DNA from: Rufibacter sediminis
GTDB lineage: Bacteria; Bacteroidota; Bacteroidia; Cytophagales; Hymenobacteraceae
Direction: 5' to 3'
DNA: 37,577 bases
Assembly (NCBI RefSeq): GCF_014269285.1
Contig: NZ_JACOAF010000013.1
Span: 1 to 37,577, forward strand
The translations under genes were made by a program, and so were the position numbers. Each line of letters starts with the position of its first letter. The stretch's first letter is position 1. The notes below the pieces were generated by a model, which saw nothing but the letters and a program-made list of their open reading frames with translations, made no database searches and was not told where the DNA came from. Positions 25,578-36,300 of this stretch are shown here, in pieces.

Positions 25578-27470
25578 ATGAGTGATGCGATAAAACATGA
25601 GTGCGGGATTGCCTTGGTCCGCCTCCGCAAACCCCTTGAATACTACACCGAAAAATACGGCACTCCCATGTACGGCATCCAGAAGATGTACCTGCTCATG
25701 GAGAAGCAGCACAACCGCGGCCAGGACGGTGCCGGTTTTGCCAGTATTAAAATCAATGCCACGCCCGGCACCGAGTACATTGCCCGGTATAGATCGGTGA
25801 AAACCAAGGCGATTGATGCTATCTTCGGGAAAATAAGCGAGAAATACGGCAAGCTGAAACGAAAGTACCCCGAGGAAGCGAAGAATGTACAGTGGCTCAG
25901 AGAGAATCTCCCCTTCATGGGCGATGTGTATCTGGGCCATTTGCGTTACGGTACCCACGGGCTGAACAGCGTGGACAACTGCCACCCCATGGTACGCGAG
26001 AACAACTGGCGCAACAGAAGCCTGGCCGTGGCCGGTAACTTCAACATGACCAACGTAGACGAGCTCTTCAACGTGCTTACTGACCTGGGCCAGCACCCGC
26101 GCCAGAAGATTGACACCGTAACCGTATTGGAGAAAATAGGCCACTTCCTGGACGAGGAAAACCAGCGCCTGTTTGACTACTTCAAACCGGACCACAACAA
26201 CGAGGAAATCACCGCCCTCATTGAGGAGAACCTAGACCTGCAACGCGTGTTGCGCCGGGCCTGCAAAGACTTTGACGGCGGCTACGCCATGGCGGGCCTC
26301 ACCGGTTACGGCGCTTCGTTCGTCGTGCGTGACCCCTCGGGCATTCGGCCGGCGTATTATTACATGGATGACGAGGTAGTAGTGGTCGCCTCCGAGAAAC
26401 CGGCCATCAAAACCGCTTTCGGGATTGAGTACAGCCAGATCAAGGAGATCTCCCCCGGGTACGCCCTCATCGTGGACAAAAACGGCGACGCTTCTGAGAA
26501 AGAGGTGTTGCCCGCCCTGGAGAAGAAATCCTGCAGCTTTGAGCGCATCTACTTCTCCCGCGGCAATGACCCCGAGATCTACCAGGAGCGTAAAATGCTG
26601 GGCAAACTGCTGAGCCCGCAGGTGCTCAAGGCCGTTGATTATGACCTGGAGAACACCGTTTTCTCCTACATCCCCAATACCGCCGAGACTTCTTTCCTGG
26701 GCATGATGGAAGGCGTGGAAGATTACCTGCGCTCTTACCGCCGGAAGGCCATTCAGGAAGCCAACGGAGATCAGGAAAAGCTGGATAATATCTTGTCTTT
26801 CCGGCCCCGCATTGAGAAACTGGTCATCAAAGACGCCAAACTGCGTACCTTCATCACCGACAATGACTCCCGCGATGACCTGGTGGCCCACGTGTATGAC
26901 ACCACCTATGAAGTGGTGAAGAAAGGCATTGACACCGTAGTAGTGATTGATGACTCCATTGTACGCGGCACCACCCTGGAGAAAAGCATCATCAAAATGC
27001 TGGACCGCCTGGGGCCCAAGAAAATCATCATCGTGTCCTGCGCCCCGCAGATCCGCTACCCCGACTGCTACGGCATTGACATGTCCAAGATGAAGGAGTT
27101 TGTGGCGTTCCGGGCCATGATGGGCTTGTTGAAAGACGGACAACAGGAAGGATTAGCGCGCCAGGTGTACCAAAACTGCCAGCAGGCTCTGGCCTCCGGC
27201 GAAGCCAGGGAGAAGAACTTCGTGCAGGAATTGTACGCTCAGTTCACCCCCGAGCAGATCAGCGGCAAAGTGGCGCAGATTGTGAAATCATCCAACGTAC
27301 GCGCCGAGGTGGAGGTCATTTTCCAGACGGTAGAGAATCTGCACGAAGCCTGCCCCAACCACTTGGGCGACTGGTATTTCACCGGTAACTTCCCAACCCC
27401 CGGCGGCATGAAGGTGGTAAACCGAGCCTTCGTGAACTTCATGGAAAACAAAGAAGGACGCGCTTATTAA
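25578..27470 (+). CDS. Amidophosphoribosyltransferase (PurF-like, long form)
   Basis: A class II glutamine amidotransferase fused to a phosphoribosyltransferase domain. The expected reaction is glutamine plus PRPP to phosphoribosylamine, the first committed step of purine synthesis. The start MSDAIKHECGIALV places the nucleophilic Cys at residue 9, so an eight-residue propeptide would be removed. HNRGQDGAG and LGHLRYGTHG are class II signatures. VVVIDDSIVRGTT at about 454-466 is the PRPP-binding loop. At 630 residues it is longer than the 476-505 residues of Bacillus and E. coli PurF. The open frame extends to a GTG at 25518, but the ATG at 25578 fits the family. A second, shorter PurF may exist elsewhere, so no gene symbol is given. 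Confidence 0.88.
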   Translation: MSDAIKHECGIALVRLRKPLEYYTEKYGTPMYGIQKMYLLMEKQHNRGQDGAGFASIKINATPGTEYIARYRSVKTKAIDAIFGKISEKYGKLKRKYPEEAKNVQWLRENLPFMGDVYLGHLRYGTHGLNSVDNCHPMVRENNWRNRSLAVAGNFNMTNVDELFNVLTDLGQHPRQKIDTVTVLEKIGHFLDEENQRLFDYFKPDHNNEEITALIEENLDLQRVLRRACKDFDGGYAMAGLTGYGASFVVRDPSGIRPAYYYMDDEVVVVASEKPAIKTAFGIEYSQIKEISPGYALIVDKNGDASEKEVLPALEKKSCSFERIYFSRGNDPEIYQERKMLGKLLSPQVLKAVDYDLENTVFSYIPNTAETSFLGMMEGVEDYLRSYRRKAIQEANGDQEKLDNILSFRPRIEKLVIKDAKLRTFITDNDSRDDLVAHVYDTTYEVVKKGIDTVVVIDDSIVRGTTLEKSIIKMLDRLGPKKIIIVSCAPQIRYPDCYGIDMSKMKEFVAFRAMMGLLKDGQQEGLARQVYQNCQQALASGEAREKNFVQELYAQFTPEQISGKVAQIVKSSNVRAEVEVIFQTVENLHEACPNHLGDWYFTGNFPTPGGMKVVNRAFVNFMENKEGRAY

Positions 27471-27520
27471 TGTGCTGATTTTCTAATGTGCTGATGTGCT
27501 AATTAGAGATTAATTTAACT

Positions 27521-27563
27521 AAAAAGAGAGGTCCGATTCAAGTTGAATCGGACCTCTCTTTTT
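27521..27563. terminator. Intrinsic terminator between convergent genes
   Basis: Five A, GAGAGGTCCGATTCAA, loop gt, TTGAATCGGACCTCTC and five T. It is a long perfect stem between the PurF-like gene and the convergent T9SS protein gene and works in both directions. Confidence 0.93.
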
Positions 27564-27566
27564 GTC

Positions 27567-27602
27567 GTTTTCTGCCTGTTTTCTGGAAATCAGGTGGAAA
27601 AC
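27567..27602. repeat. 36-base palindromic element, copy 6
   Basis: Starts GTTTTCTGCCTG, centre TTTTCTGGAAA, ends CAGGTGGAAAAC. Imperfect arms. It directly follows the terminator and ends three bases before the 3' end of the T9SS gene. Confidence 0.65.
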
Positions 27603-27605
27603 GGC

Positions 27606-30600
27606 TTACAGCTTTACAAAACGCTGCTGAATCAATTGACCTGCGTTTTGAATGCGCAGGATGTAATTACCCGCCTGCAACTGTTGGATTGAGATGTTGG
27701 GCGTTCCTCCTTCCAGCGTGGGTTTAATCTGGTCTACCTTTCTGCCTTGCATGTCCAGAATCTCCACCACGGCAGCGGCGTCTAAGGAAATATTGCCTAA
27801 GTACAGGTAATCATGGCTCGGGTTCGGATAGAGGGAGATCTGCATGGTGGCAGCTTTGCCGGTTTGCACCGCTACCACCTGGCTGTACTCAAAGCCGCCA
27901 TCCAGATCCACCTGCTTGATGCGGTAATAAGTAGTGGCCGGAGCTGGTGATGCATGCAGGAATTCATAGTGACGCTCGGTGGAACTGTTGCCACTCCCGG
28001 CTACTTTGCCAACATAGGTGAAGTTCTTTCCGTCTACCGAGGTCTCCACCTCAAAACGGTCATTGTCTTTCTCTGAGGCAGTCGCCCACTGCACCTGAAC
28101 CTGCTGGCCTTTCCGCTGGGCTTTCACGTAGCGCCAAGTCACTGGCAGCACCGTCTCTGAATTGGCGATTGCCAATTGCCCGAAGGAGGTCATGAAATTA
28201 CGCTGGGCATATCCGCTGGCTACCGTGCGGCCTTCTTTGTTAGGGGCATCCAGGGAACCGCCTCCGGTACTCCAGTCTTGGGCGCTGGTGGAGTTGATGG
28301 GTCGGAGCACCAAGGCAAACTTATTATCAGAAAGATTGCTGAACCCCTGCAAGAAAGCTTTCGCGGTGAAGGTGCCCGAGGCGGGCTTCGTATTGGGCTC
28401 TACATACCAAACGCCTTCTGGTGCCAGGCTCGTGTAGCTGGAACTGCCTTCCGCCACGAACATTTCTGCCTCCTGATGGTGCACCAACGGTCTGAAACTT
28501 ACCGCTATGCTCTGGAAGCCATTTCCGCTTAAACCTATAGAAGTGATTTCCAGTTTGCGACTCCCGCTTGTATTGCCAACCGGATACAGGTAAGAACCAC
28601 TGCTGCCTACGGCCCTTCTCAAAGTACCTTGGATGTAAAAAGTGGCATCCGTGATTTGCAATGCCGCCGCAACCTGGTTCAGGAGGGAGAGTTCATGGGC
28701 ATCGGTTTTGAAGTAGCCACTTTTGTGCGTGAAAACATGAGTTACATTTACTGTTTTAGATAAAGTGACCCCACCGCCTACTTTCGCCAACAACAGATTG
28801 GCAACGGTAGAGGGCAAGGCATCGCCCGTGACCATCTCGGAGTTTCCTATGAATCCATAGCTGGCCAAGGGAGAGAAAGCCCGGGTTCCGCTTACCCGCA
28901 CGTTGCCGTCCATAGTGCCTGATCCGGTTTGCTTGATCCCCTGTGCTGATCCATACAGCAAGGTGGCGCCTGCTTCTAGCACAAAGTTTCCTACACCGCC
29001 GACTGATCGGTTACTGGCGATCTGCAGCACTGCGGGTGCCTTCACTGTGAGGGTGCCGGCTACGTCAAAGTTGGCAGAAAACAAATGGTTACCTGTTTCA
29101 TTTAAGGTGTTGGCTTCCGCCGCCGTTAAAAGCAGGTGATGGTAGGTGATCTTTTGAGAGTTGCCGTAAACTCCTCTAATGCTCTGGTTCTGGCCGTTGG
29201 TAGATCCGTAGAATTCGATGGTTCCTCCAGTCAAGGCGTAAGGACTGTTTTTGCCGGTCAGTTCAGGCAGTGAACCACTTGTTTTACTCATTCTCAACAG
29301 ACCTCCGGTCATGGTTAATCCGCCGTCACCCTTCAGTGATTTGTTGCCGAGGTCCAGAATAGCATTGGGGAGAATGGTCAGGTTCTGGTTGATGGCAACG
29401 GTGGTAGAGATAGATTTAGCCGTCACCCCGAGTTCGTTGATACCGCTGATGATTACCTGATGGTAAGGATAATTGGTGCCCCCTCTCAAGGTCTGGTTTC
29501 CGTTCCCGGCAAATTCAACTGCTCCGCCAGTCAATTCATAGTTTCCGGTCAGCTGAGGCACCACGCTGTTCAGCACACTGGTTTGAAAGGTCCCGCCGCT
29601 CATCACCAGCTTCCCCGATCCGGTTACATCGCCCGAGGGAGTTGCCACCAAGGTTCCCTGCTTTATCTCCAATCTTCCTCCCTGCGGAGAGATAGCCGTA
29701 TTGCTGGAGATACCAAGATTGCTGGTAATGGTAACTGAAGTGGGGTTATCAATGATGATGATTTTACCGCTGGCGGTCGCCAGAAACGCATTGCCCGTTT
29801 GCTGCGGTGTCTTCCCGGCAAAGATGAAGGTCGCCAGCTGGTTGATGCTTCTGCGGCTATCCGTGACCTGCACGTTCCCGGCGGCGCCTGTGCTGTTGAG
29901 ACCTTGGGCGCTGGTAAGGTACAACGTGCCGCCCTGGTGCAAGGTAAAGTATCCTTGGCCCTGCACCTGAAACCCATTGTTCCCCGCATCCATCCCAAAA
30001 TCAAGAGCACCGCCGTTTTCAATGGACAAGGTACCGGCGTACACTGAGTTGATCGGGTTGAGTCTTACGTGCTGAGCCAAGCGCACCATGGCCCCACTTT
30101 TCACCGTCAGCGAAACGTGGTTCACTGGTCCGGCAGCCTGAAGCGTTTGCCAGGCCGTTCCCGTGAACCTGATACCGCTGGCAGCAGTGCTGACGCTGCT
30201 ACTGTTATTGATCATGGAAGAAGCATCGGTGATTAAATTTCCTTTCAGGTCAATGGCGGAGATCGCCGAAGATGTAGAAGTCTGGTTAAGGGTCAGGGTG
30301 GCGTTTTGCAAACTTAGATTACCCGCAATGGTCAACGTACCAGTACCAGCGCCTTGGTTTTGCACGAAATACGTTCCTCCCACCAGTGATACTTCCTGCC
30401 CCAACTGAAGGGACTGATTGGCTGCGGCTAAAAAAGACAAGGAGGAAGTACTGGGGAGTTGAGCGCTGAACGATTGAGCCACTGGTGCAGAAGAATCCGT
30501 TAACTGCCACTGCGCGCCGGAAGCAACTGGAGCGATAGTAAGCCTCCCGAACCAATAGCCATGATTCTGAATGGAAAGCTGGCTACCGCTCAACAAAGGT

Positions 30601-31154
30601 TCATTGGCGACTGCAGCTTCAATTTTCACCTCAGAGGAGGCGTCTATTTCCTCTGAACCGGCCCAGATCAAAGCAGAGGCTTTATACCCGGCAGACCTGA
30701 TGATCAATCTGGCATTTGGGTGTAGTTGCAGTAAACCCCGGTTCTCGATTTCTCCTTCCTGCACCACTTCCGCCGCAGTGCCCACGATCAATTTGCCGGT
30801 AGTTACTAAAGATGCGCCGGCCGGTACGGTTACGCTCTTTTGAGCAGCGATGAACAGGTTCGCAACCTGCAAAGTACCTGAGAGTTGGAGAGGATGCTCA
30901 ACATACAGAGTAGAAGAAGTAGCCAACGGATAAGTAGCCGTTTCCCAGGTACCCAGAGAGGTAAATTGCTCCAAGGTAACACTTCCCTCCTGTTGGCTCA
31001 GGATACCTCCCGAAGCAGTTCGATAATCTCCGACGGCATAGGTGTTAGTTCCCTGTGCATTAGCGGCAGAAACCTGGAAGATGGTGAACGCCCAAAACAA
31101 CATCCACACGTGAAAAGCACTGGGTTTTCTTGAGGTAATACGTGCAACAGCCAT
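27606..31154 (-). CDS. Large T9SS-sorted surface protein with beta-helix-like repeats
   Basis: A 1182-residue secreted protein. A signal peptide ends around AANAQG (residue about 35). The long central region is Gly/Ser/Thr/Asn-rich with recurring short strands, for example LTGGAVEFAGNGNQTLRGG and LTGGTIEFYGSTNGQNQSIRG, suggesting a beta-helix or filamentous fold. Near 1000-1100 a fibronectin-like module (VQWATASEKDNDRFEVETS ... YYRIKQVDLDGGFEYSQ) occurs, as commonly precedes the T9SS tail. The C-terminal 75 residues (ISLYPNPSHDYLYLGNISL ... RFVKL) are a type A sorting domain. An adhesin or extracellular-matrix role is likely; no catalytic motif was seen. It is transcribed alone, towards the PurF-like gene. 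Confidence 0.92.
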   Translation of the reverse strand: MAVARITSRKPSAFHVWMLFWAFTIFQVSAANAQGTNTYAVGDYRTASGGILSQQEGSVTLEQFTSLGTWETATYPLATSSTLYVEHPLQLSGTLQVANLFIAAQKSVTVPAGASLVTTGKLIVGTAAEVVQEGEIENRGLLQLHPNARLIIRSAGYKASALIWAGSEEIDASSEVKIEAAVANEPLLSGSQLSIQNHGYWFGRLTIAPVASGAQWQLTDSSAPVAQSFSAQLPSTSSLSFLAAANQSLQLGQEVSLVGGTYFVQNQGAGTGTLTIAGNLSLQNATLTLNQTSTSSAISAIDLKGNLITDASSMINNSSSVSTAASGIRFTGTAWQTLQAAGPVNHVSLTVKSGAMVRLAQHVRLNPINSVYAGTLSIENGGALDFGMDAGNNGFQVQGQGYFTLHQGGTLYLTSAQGLNSTGAAGNVQVTDSRRSINQLATFIFAGKTPQQTGNAFLATASGKIIIIDNPTSVTITSNLGISSNTAISPQGGRLEIKQGTLVATPSGDVTGSGKLVMSGGTFQTSVLNSVVPQLTGNYELTGGAVEFAGNGNQTLRGGTNYPYHQVIISGINELGVTAKSISTTVAINQNLTILPNAILDLGNKSLKGDGGLTMTGGLLRMSKTSGSLPELTGKNSPYALTGGTIEFYGSTNGQNQSIRGVYGNSQKITYHHLLLTAAEANTLNETGNHLFSANFDVAGTLTVKAPAVLQIASNRSVGGVGNFVLEAGATLLYGSAQGIKQTGSGTMDGNVRVSGTRAFSPLASYGFIGNSEMVTGDALPSTVANLLLAKVGGGVTLSKTVNVTHVFTHKSGYFKTDAHELSLLNQVAAALQITDATFYIQGTLRRAVGSSGSYLYPVGNTSGSRKLEITSIGLSGNGFQSIAVSFRPLVHHQEAEMFVAEGSSSYTSLAPEGVWYVEPNTKPASGTFTAKAFLQGFSNLSDNKFALVLRPINSTSAQDWSTGGGSLDAPNKEGRTVASGYAQRNFMTSFGQLAIANSETVLPVTWRYVKAQRKGQQVQVQWATASEKDNDRFEVETSVDGKNFTYVGKVAGSGNSSTERHYEFLHASPAPATTYYRIKQVDLDGGFEYSQVVAVQTGKAATMQISLYPNPSHDYLYLGNISLDAAAVVEILDMQGRKVDQIKPTLEGGTPNISIQQLQAGNYILRIQNAGQLIQQRFVKL

Positions 31155-31334
31155 TCTAATCTTGCTTATAATATTTAATAAATTATTTGATAGTTTCTAT
31201 TATTGAAAAGACAAACCGCAATGGATAATCAGAAGTTCAACCCACTTTATGGACTAGCATGGAGGAGGTGACCCCATATAAGGATGTAAATAAAAAACGT
31301 AAAAGGACTGAGTTCACAAAGAGGCTTCTATTCT

Positions 31335-31370
31335 GCTTAAAGCCTCTTTTCAGAAAACAAGCCTTAAAAT
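31335..31370. repeat. 36-base palindromic element, degenerate copy 7
   Basis: GCTTAAAGCC at the left, centre TTTTCAGAAAA, AAGCCTTAAAAT at the right. Its left part resembles copy 4. Confidence 0.4.
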
Positions 31371-31520
31371 GTTTCTATTTAGAATTTTTTATTTTTTGTA
31401 ATATTTTTTAGTTAACCATATAACTATCAACAGAAGCAGATGATCTTGAACAGCCACTCTGCATTGAATAATCCTGCATAGGGAAATAAGAGGGAAGCGA
31501 CTAACCTAAACTGCTTCTTC

Positions 31521-31556
31521 AGATTTGCCGCTCTTTTGAGAAAATGGGTTTAAAAC
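31521..31556. repeat. 36-base palindromic element, degenerate copy 8
   Basis: Centre CTCTTTTGAGAAAA, right end GGGTTTAAAAC, left end decayed. Assigned to the family by length, centre and right end only. Confidence 0.3.
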
Positions 31557-31790
31557 GCCTTTCTAAACTCAACTATATGATTAAGTTCTATCCGTATAAA
31601 CTCACGCAGCAACCGGTAAATTTTTGTTGTTATCTAATCTGTCGTACATTTAGAGCGAAAATATTTACCTGGCAGGCCCGCCTTTTTCACCCTTTACTTC
31701 GTAGGTCTGGCAATGTTTTTTAAGCAGCAGAGATTTAACCGCTTTGTTGTCCCCCTTTAACTTACTTATTGCCTAAGCAGAGATTGCCCT

Positions 31791-33347
31791 ATGGAGAAAA
31801 AGCAAGCGCCCATCAGTTTTACCATTGAGAAAAATTATGACTCAGAGTTTTGCGGCAGTATTCCGCTGCATTTGGTAAACCTGATTCAACCGCACGGGGT
31901 CTTACTGGCCCTTGATCCTCAAGACCTCCAGATTGTGCAGGTAAGTGAGAATGTGGAGAAGGTGCTGGGCGTTTCCGTGGCCGATTTCCTAAATCAACCC
32001 ATTTCCAAGTTTCTGCCGACACACCAGTGGGAAGACATCCAGCAGAAGGTAAACGGCAAGGGCAAACAGGAGAAGATTCCGTTCAGCATCACGTTTCTGG
32101 TACAAGGCAAGGAAACCAACCTCACGGCGCTGGTGCACCCCAAAGAAGAGTACGTGCTCATTGAACTGGAAGACAACCAGGATACCTCGTCCAAAGACTC
32201 GTTCCTGAAGCTATACCAGCAGATCAAGTACTTAACGTCGCTGATTAAACAGGCGGGCAGCACCAAGGAGATTGCGCAGATCACGGTAGAGGAAATCAAG
32301 AAACTGACGGGTTTTGACCGTGTGCTGGCTTACCAGTTTGACCCGCAGTGGAACGGCATTGTGATTGGTCAAGCCAAAGAAGAGGACATGGATGATTACA
32401 TGGACCTCCGCTTTCCGGCCTCTGATGTGCCCAAGCAGTCTAGGGACCTGTATTTCAGTAACCCCTACCGCCTCATCCCCACCCGTGATTACACGCCGGT
32501 AAAACTGATGCCGCTCATCAACCCGCTCTCGCAGCGGTTCACGGATCTTTCAGACTGCAACCTGAGAAGCGTGGCCACCGTGCACCTGGAGTACTTGGCC
32601 AACTTGCAGATCATGGCTTCCATGTCGCTGCCGCTCATCATAGACAACCAACTGTGGGGCTTGATCTCCTGCCACCATAAAACGCCTATTAACCCCAGCT
32701 ACGAGCTCAGATCGGCGCTGGAGTTACTCTCCGGCATTGTCTCCGGGCAACTGGCGGCCAAGGAACGGGAGAACACCATCGCACTCAAGGCGCAGCTGCG
32801 GGGCATTCACGCCCAGTTGCTGGAGCAACTCTATACCATCCCCACTTTGGCCGAGGGCCTGCTTTCCGGCACCCCCAATATCCAAGATTTGCTAAACCTT
32901 TCGGGCGCGGCCGTGTTCTTTGAAGGCGACGTGTGGACGAGTGGCGAAGTGCCAGAGGCTTCAGACCTGAAGGAATTGGTGTATTGGCTTCGGCGCAACC
33001 GGACCGAGAAACTTTTCGTCACTGATACCCTGCCGCACCAGTACATGCGGGCCCGGGACTACAAAGGAGTGGCCAGCGGGTTGATTGCGCTGCCCATCAA
33101 CGCTGAGCAGGGAGAATACATTCTGGGGTTCCGGCCCGAGGTGTTGCAAACCATCAGCTGGGGCGGTGACCCCAACCAGGCCATCCAGATGGAGGCTGAC
33201 GGGAAAACCTACCACCCGCGCAACTCCTTTGCCACTTACCAGGAAACGGTGAAGCAAACATCACTGCCGTGGCTGGAAGAGCAAATTGAGGCCGCCGAAA
33301 CATTACGCAGTGCTGTCTTGGAAAAAATCATCAAGGAAAGATATTGA
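31791..33347 (+). CDS. Bacteriophytochrome photosensory core (PAS-GAF-PHY) without output domain
   Basis: A 518-residue red/far-red photoreceptor module. The PAS domain carries FCGSIPLHLVNLIQPHG; Cys21 aligns with the biliverdin-attachment Cys of Deinococcus BphP by its six-residue spacing to His27. The GAF domain contains FDRVLAYQFDPQWNGIVIGQ, PASDVP (209-214), His265 in ATVHLEYLANLQ and LISCHH (His295/296), all chromophore-pocket positions. The PHY domain (about 330-510) has the tongue motif PRNSF at 476-480. The protein ends about 38 residues after it, so the usual histidine kinase is missing. The next gene starts 49 bases downstream and encodes a histidine kinase, so the output may be supplied in trans (inference). 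Confidence 0.92.
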   Translation: MEKKQAPISFTIEKNYDSEFCGSIPLHLVNLIQPHGVLLALDPQDLQIVQVSENVEKVLGVSVADFLNQPISKFLPTHQWEDIQQKVNGKGKQEKIPFSITFLVQGKETNLTALVHPKEEYVLIELEDNQDTSSKDSFLKLYQQIKYLTSLIKQAGSTKEIAQITVEEIKKLTGFDRVLAYQFDPQWNGIVIGQAKEEDMDDYMDLRFPASDVPKQSRDLYFSNPYRLIPTRDYTPVKLMPLINPLSQRFTDLSDCNLRSVATVHLEYLANLQIMASMSLPLIIDNQLWGLISCHHKTPINPSYELRSALELLSGIVSGQLAAKERENTIALKAQLRGIHAQLLEQLYTIPTLAEGLLSGTPNIQDLLNLSGAAVFFEGDVWTSGEVPEASDLKELVYWLRRNRTEKLFVTDTLPHQYMRARDYKGVASGLIALPINAEQGEYILGFRPEVLQTISWGGDPNQAIQMEADGKTYHPRNSFATYQETVKQTSLPWLEEQIEAAETLRSAVLEKIIKERY

Positions 33348-33396
33348 GGTCTGCCCTTCTGCGTTTTCTTCTAGACAGGTTATAATTTGATTGCCT

Positions 33397-36300
33397 ATGG
33401 TAAGTGTGAAACAGCCAGATCATCTTCCTAAAACAGACCATTACCTGATTGGGATTGGTGCGTCAGCGGGCGGGTTGGAGGCAATTCATAAACTGTTCGA
33501 CCATTTCCCCAATAATTCCAGCTTCTCCTTCGTCATCATCCAGCACCTGTCACCGGACCATAAAAGTCTGATGGCCGAGCTGCTGTCCAAGCACACCCAG
33601 ATGCGGGTGCAGGAAGCCGAGAATGACATGGTGACCCGGCCTAACTGCATCTACGTGCTGCCCAGCGGTAAGCAGCTGACGGTGAAGAGAGGTCGCCTGA
33701 AACTGGTGGACCAGATCAGAACGCGGGAACCCAACTTCGCCATTGATGTCTTCTTTGACTCCCTGGCCAAAGACCGGGGCAAGTACGCCATCGGGATTGT
33801 GCTATCCGGCACGGGAACGGATGGGACCAAAGGCGTGAAGATGATCAAGGCGGCGGGCGGCATGGTGATGGTGCAGGACCCGGTCACGGCCAAGTTTGAC
33901 GGCATGCCGCGCAGCGCCATTGAAACCGGAGCCGTAGATTTCGTTTTCTCCCCGGAGCGCATGCCCCACGAGATCCTGGAGTTTACAAGACAAATTCCGC
34001 TGGTGCAAACCTTGATTGAAAACAACAATAGCAACATAGAAGATGACGCGGTTCTGGAGGAAATCCTGGACCTGATCTGTACCCATACCCAAACCAATTT
34101 CAAGAGCTACAAACAGGGCACCATCTACCGCCGCATCAAAAAGCGGATGGATCTGCTCAAGGTGGAAACCCTGCCCGATTACCTGACTTACATCCATGAA
34201 AACCCGGCCGAGATCAAGCAGCTCTGCCAGGAATTCCTGATTGGCGTGACCCGCTTCTTCCGGGACCCCGAGGCGTTCGATTTCTTGGAGCAGGAGGTGA
34301 TTCCGCAGATCATCAGCAACACCCCGGAAGGCGAAACCATCAAGGTGTGGGTGGCCGCCTGTAGCACCGGCGAGGAAGTGTATTCCATTGCCATGCTGTT
34401 TCAGGAGTGTTTTGAGAAAATGGGCCGCGAAACGCTGGTGAAACTTTTCGCCACGGACGTGGACCAACGCGCCATCCGGCAGGCATCAAAAGGCGTGTAC
34501 CCAACCTCCATCAGCAAAGATGTGAATGAGAAGCGGCTGCAAGCGTTCTTCCATCATAAAAACAACAAGTACACCATCAAGGAAGACCTCCGTAAGCTGG
34601 TGGTGTTCGCGCAGCACGATCTGCAGAAAGACCCGCCGTTCAGCCGCATTGACCTCATCACCTGCCGCAACATGCTCATCTACCTCAACCCTGATTTGCA
34701 GCGGAAGGTGATGTCCGTGTTTCCGTATGCCTTGAAACTGAACGGATATCTGTTCCTGGGCCCCAGTGAGCACATCGGGGATCTGAAGAACTTTTTCGCG
34801 GAGAAGAACCGGAAGTGGAAATTCTTCCAGAAGGTGAAGGAAAGCAAGGGCATCCAGCAGTCGTACGGCGTGAGCCACCATACTCCCGTCCACTCAGAAG
34901 ACGCGCTGCCCACTTTCCGCAATGCCCAGGCGCTGCGCTACAACGAGCTGTTCCTGGATGCCGTGGCCGAGGACCTCAAAATGGCCGGGCTCTACATTGA
35001 TGACAATTACCAGCTCCTGCACGGCATAGGCGATTTCAACCGTTTCCTAAAACTCCCCGAGAAGCGTTTACAGCTCAATTTGCTGAAAATGGTCTCAAAA
35101 GAGCTGGCGGTCACCCTGAGCGTTGACATCCGGAAGGTACTGAAAAGCAAGAAAACCGCTTCGCGGCAGGTGGTGGTGAAAAACGGGACCAAAAGCCAGT
35201 TGGTGCAGCTCACGGTGAAACCCATCACGGTGGAACAAGACGCGCCCAAGGTGCTGCTGGTGCTGCTGCAGGAAATGGGCAAGGCCATCCCGTCGCTCAA
35301 GACGCTGCAACCCGAACTGGTCTCTGACGCAGACACCGAGTATTTCCATCAGCTCACCGTTTTGGAGGCCGAATTGAAGGAAGCCCGCGAAAGCCTGCAC
35401 CTGACCGTGCAGGACCTGAGCACCTCCAACGAAGAACTGCAGTCCACCAATGAGGAGCTCATGTCTTCAAACGAGGAACTGCAAAGCTCCAACGAAGAGA
35501 TGCAGTCGCTCAATGAGGAGCTGCACACCGTGAACTCAGAGCATCAGCTCAAGATCAAGGAACTGCAGGAACTGAACGAAGACTTGGACAATTACATGCG
35601 GAGCTCCAACATCGGGCAGCTTTTCCTGGACCACCATTTGGTCATCCGCAAGTTCACGCCTACGGTCATGCAGTTGATCAACATCATTGACATAGACCTG
35701 GGCCGGCCCATCCACCACCTCTCCCACAACCTGCGCTATACCAGCTGGCTGGAAGACATCAAGAAGGTGAACAATACCTCCGTGGAGCTAGAACAGGAAG
35801 TGGAGACCTTGGACGGCAAATACTTTTTGATGCGCATCATCCCCTACCTGAAACACGACGGCAACAAAGACGGCGTGGTGCTCAGTTTCGTGGAGGTGAC
35901 CACGCTGAAGGTGCTGAGCAACGTGGTGCAGGGCGTGCTGAACAGCTCCCTGAACAACATCATGGCCTTCCAAGCGGTCCGGAACAAAGAACAGGAGATC
36001 ATTGATTTCAAGTGGACCCTGTTGAACAAACAGGCCGAGCAATTGATTGGCAAACCGCAGAGCGATCTCCTGCACCAGAGCATTCAGCCCGAGATGTCGT
36101 TCCTGAAGAAATCTGGTTTGTTCAAGAAACTGGTGCAGACCGTGGAAACCGGGCAGCCGCTGCACATTGAACAGAACCTGGAACTGAACGGCACCCGCGG
36201 CTGGTACGAGATTGCCGCCGCCAAGATGGGCGACGGCCTTACCCTCACCATGGCCGACACCACCGAGAAACGTGTGGGCGAAGAGAAAATCCTGCTGGCG

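Larger units (their letters stand above)
31155..31790. other. Intergenic region, 636 bases, between divergent genes
   Basis: It contains promoters of the divergent T9SS gene and phytochrome gene, which I could not pinpoint, and two degenerate copies of the 36-base palindrome (31335-31370 and 31521-31556). A 50-codon open frame from 31259 runs through the first palindrome and is probably spurious. The stretch around 31370-31420 is very AT-rich. Confidence 0.5.

Noticed and set aside
31259-31411. 50-codon plus-strand open frame with a good AGGAGG-like start context
   Set aside because: It crosses a degenerate palindrome and an AT-rich tract and ends in a Phe/Ile-rich tail without any known pattern.
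34486-34893. Long antisense frames opposite the CheB-CheR kinase and PurF-like genes
   Set aside because: They are shadows of high-GC coding sequence with composition typical of antisense frames (His/Val/Leu/Gln-rich) and no motifs.
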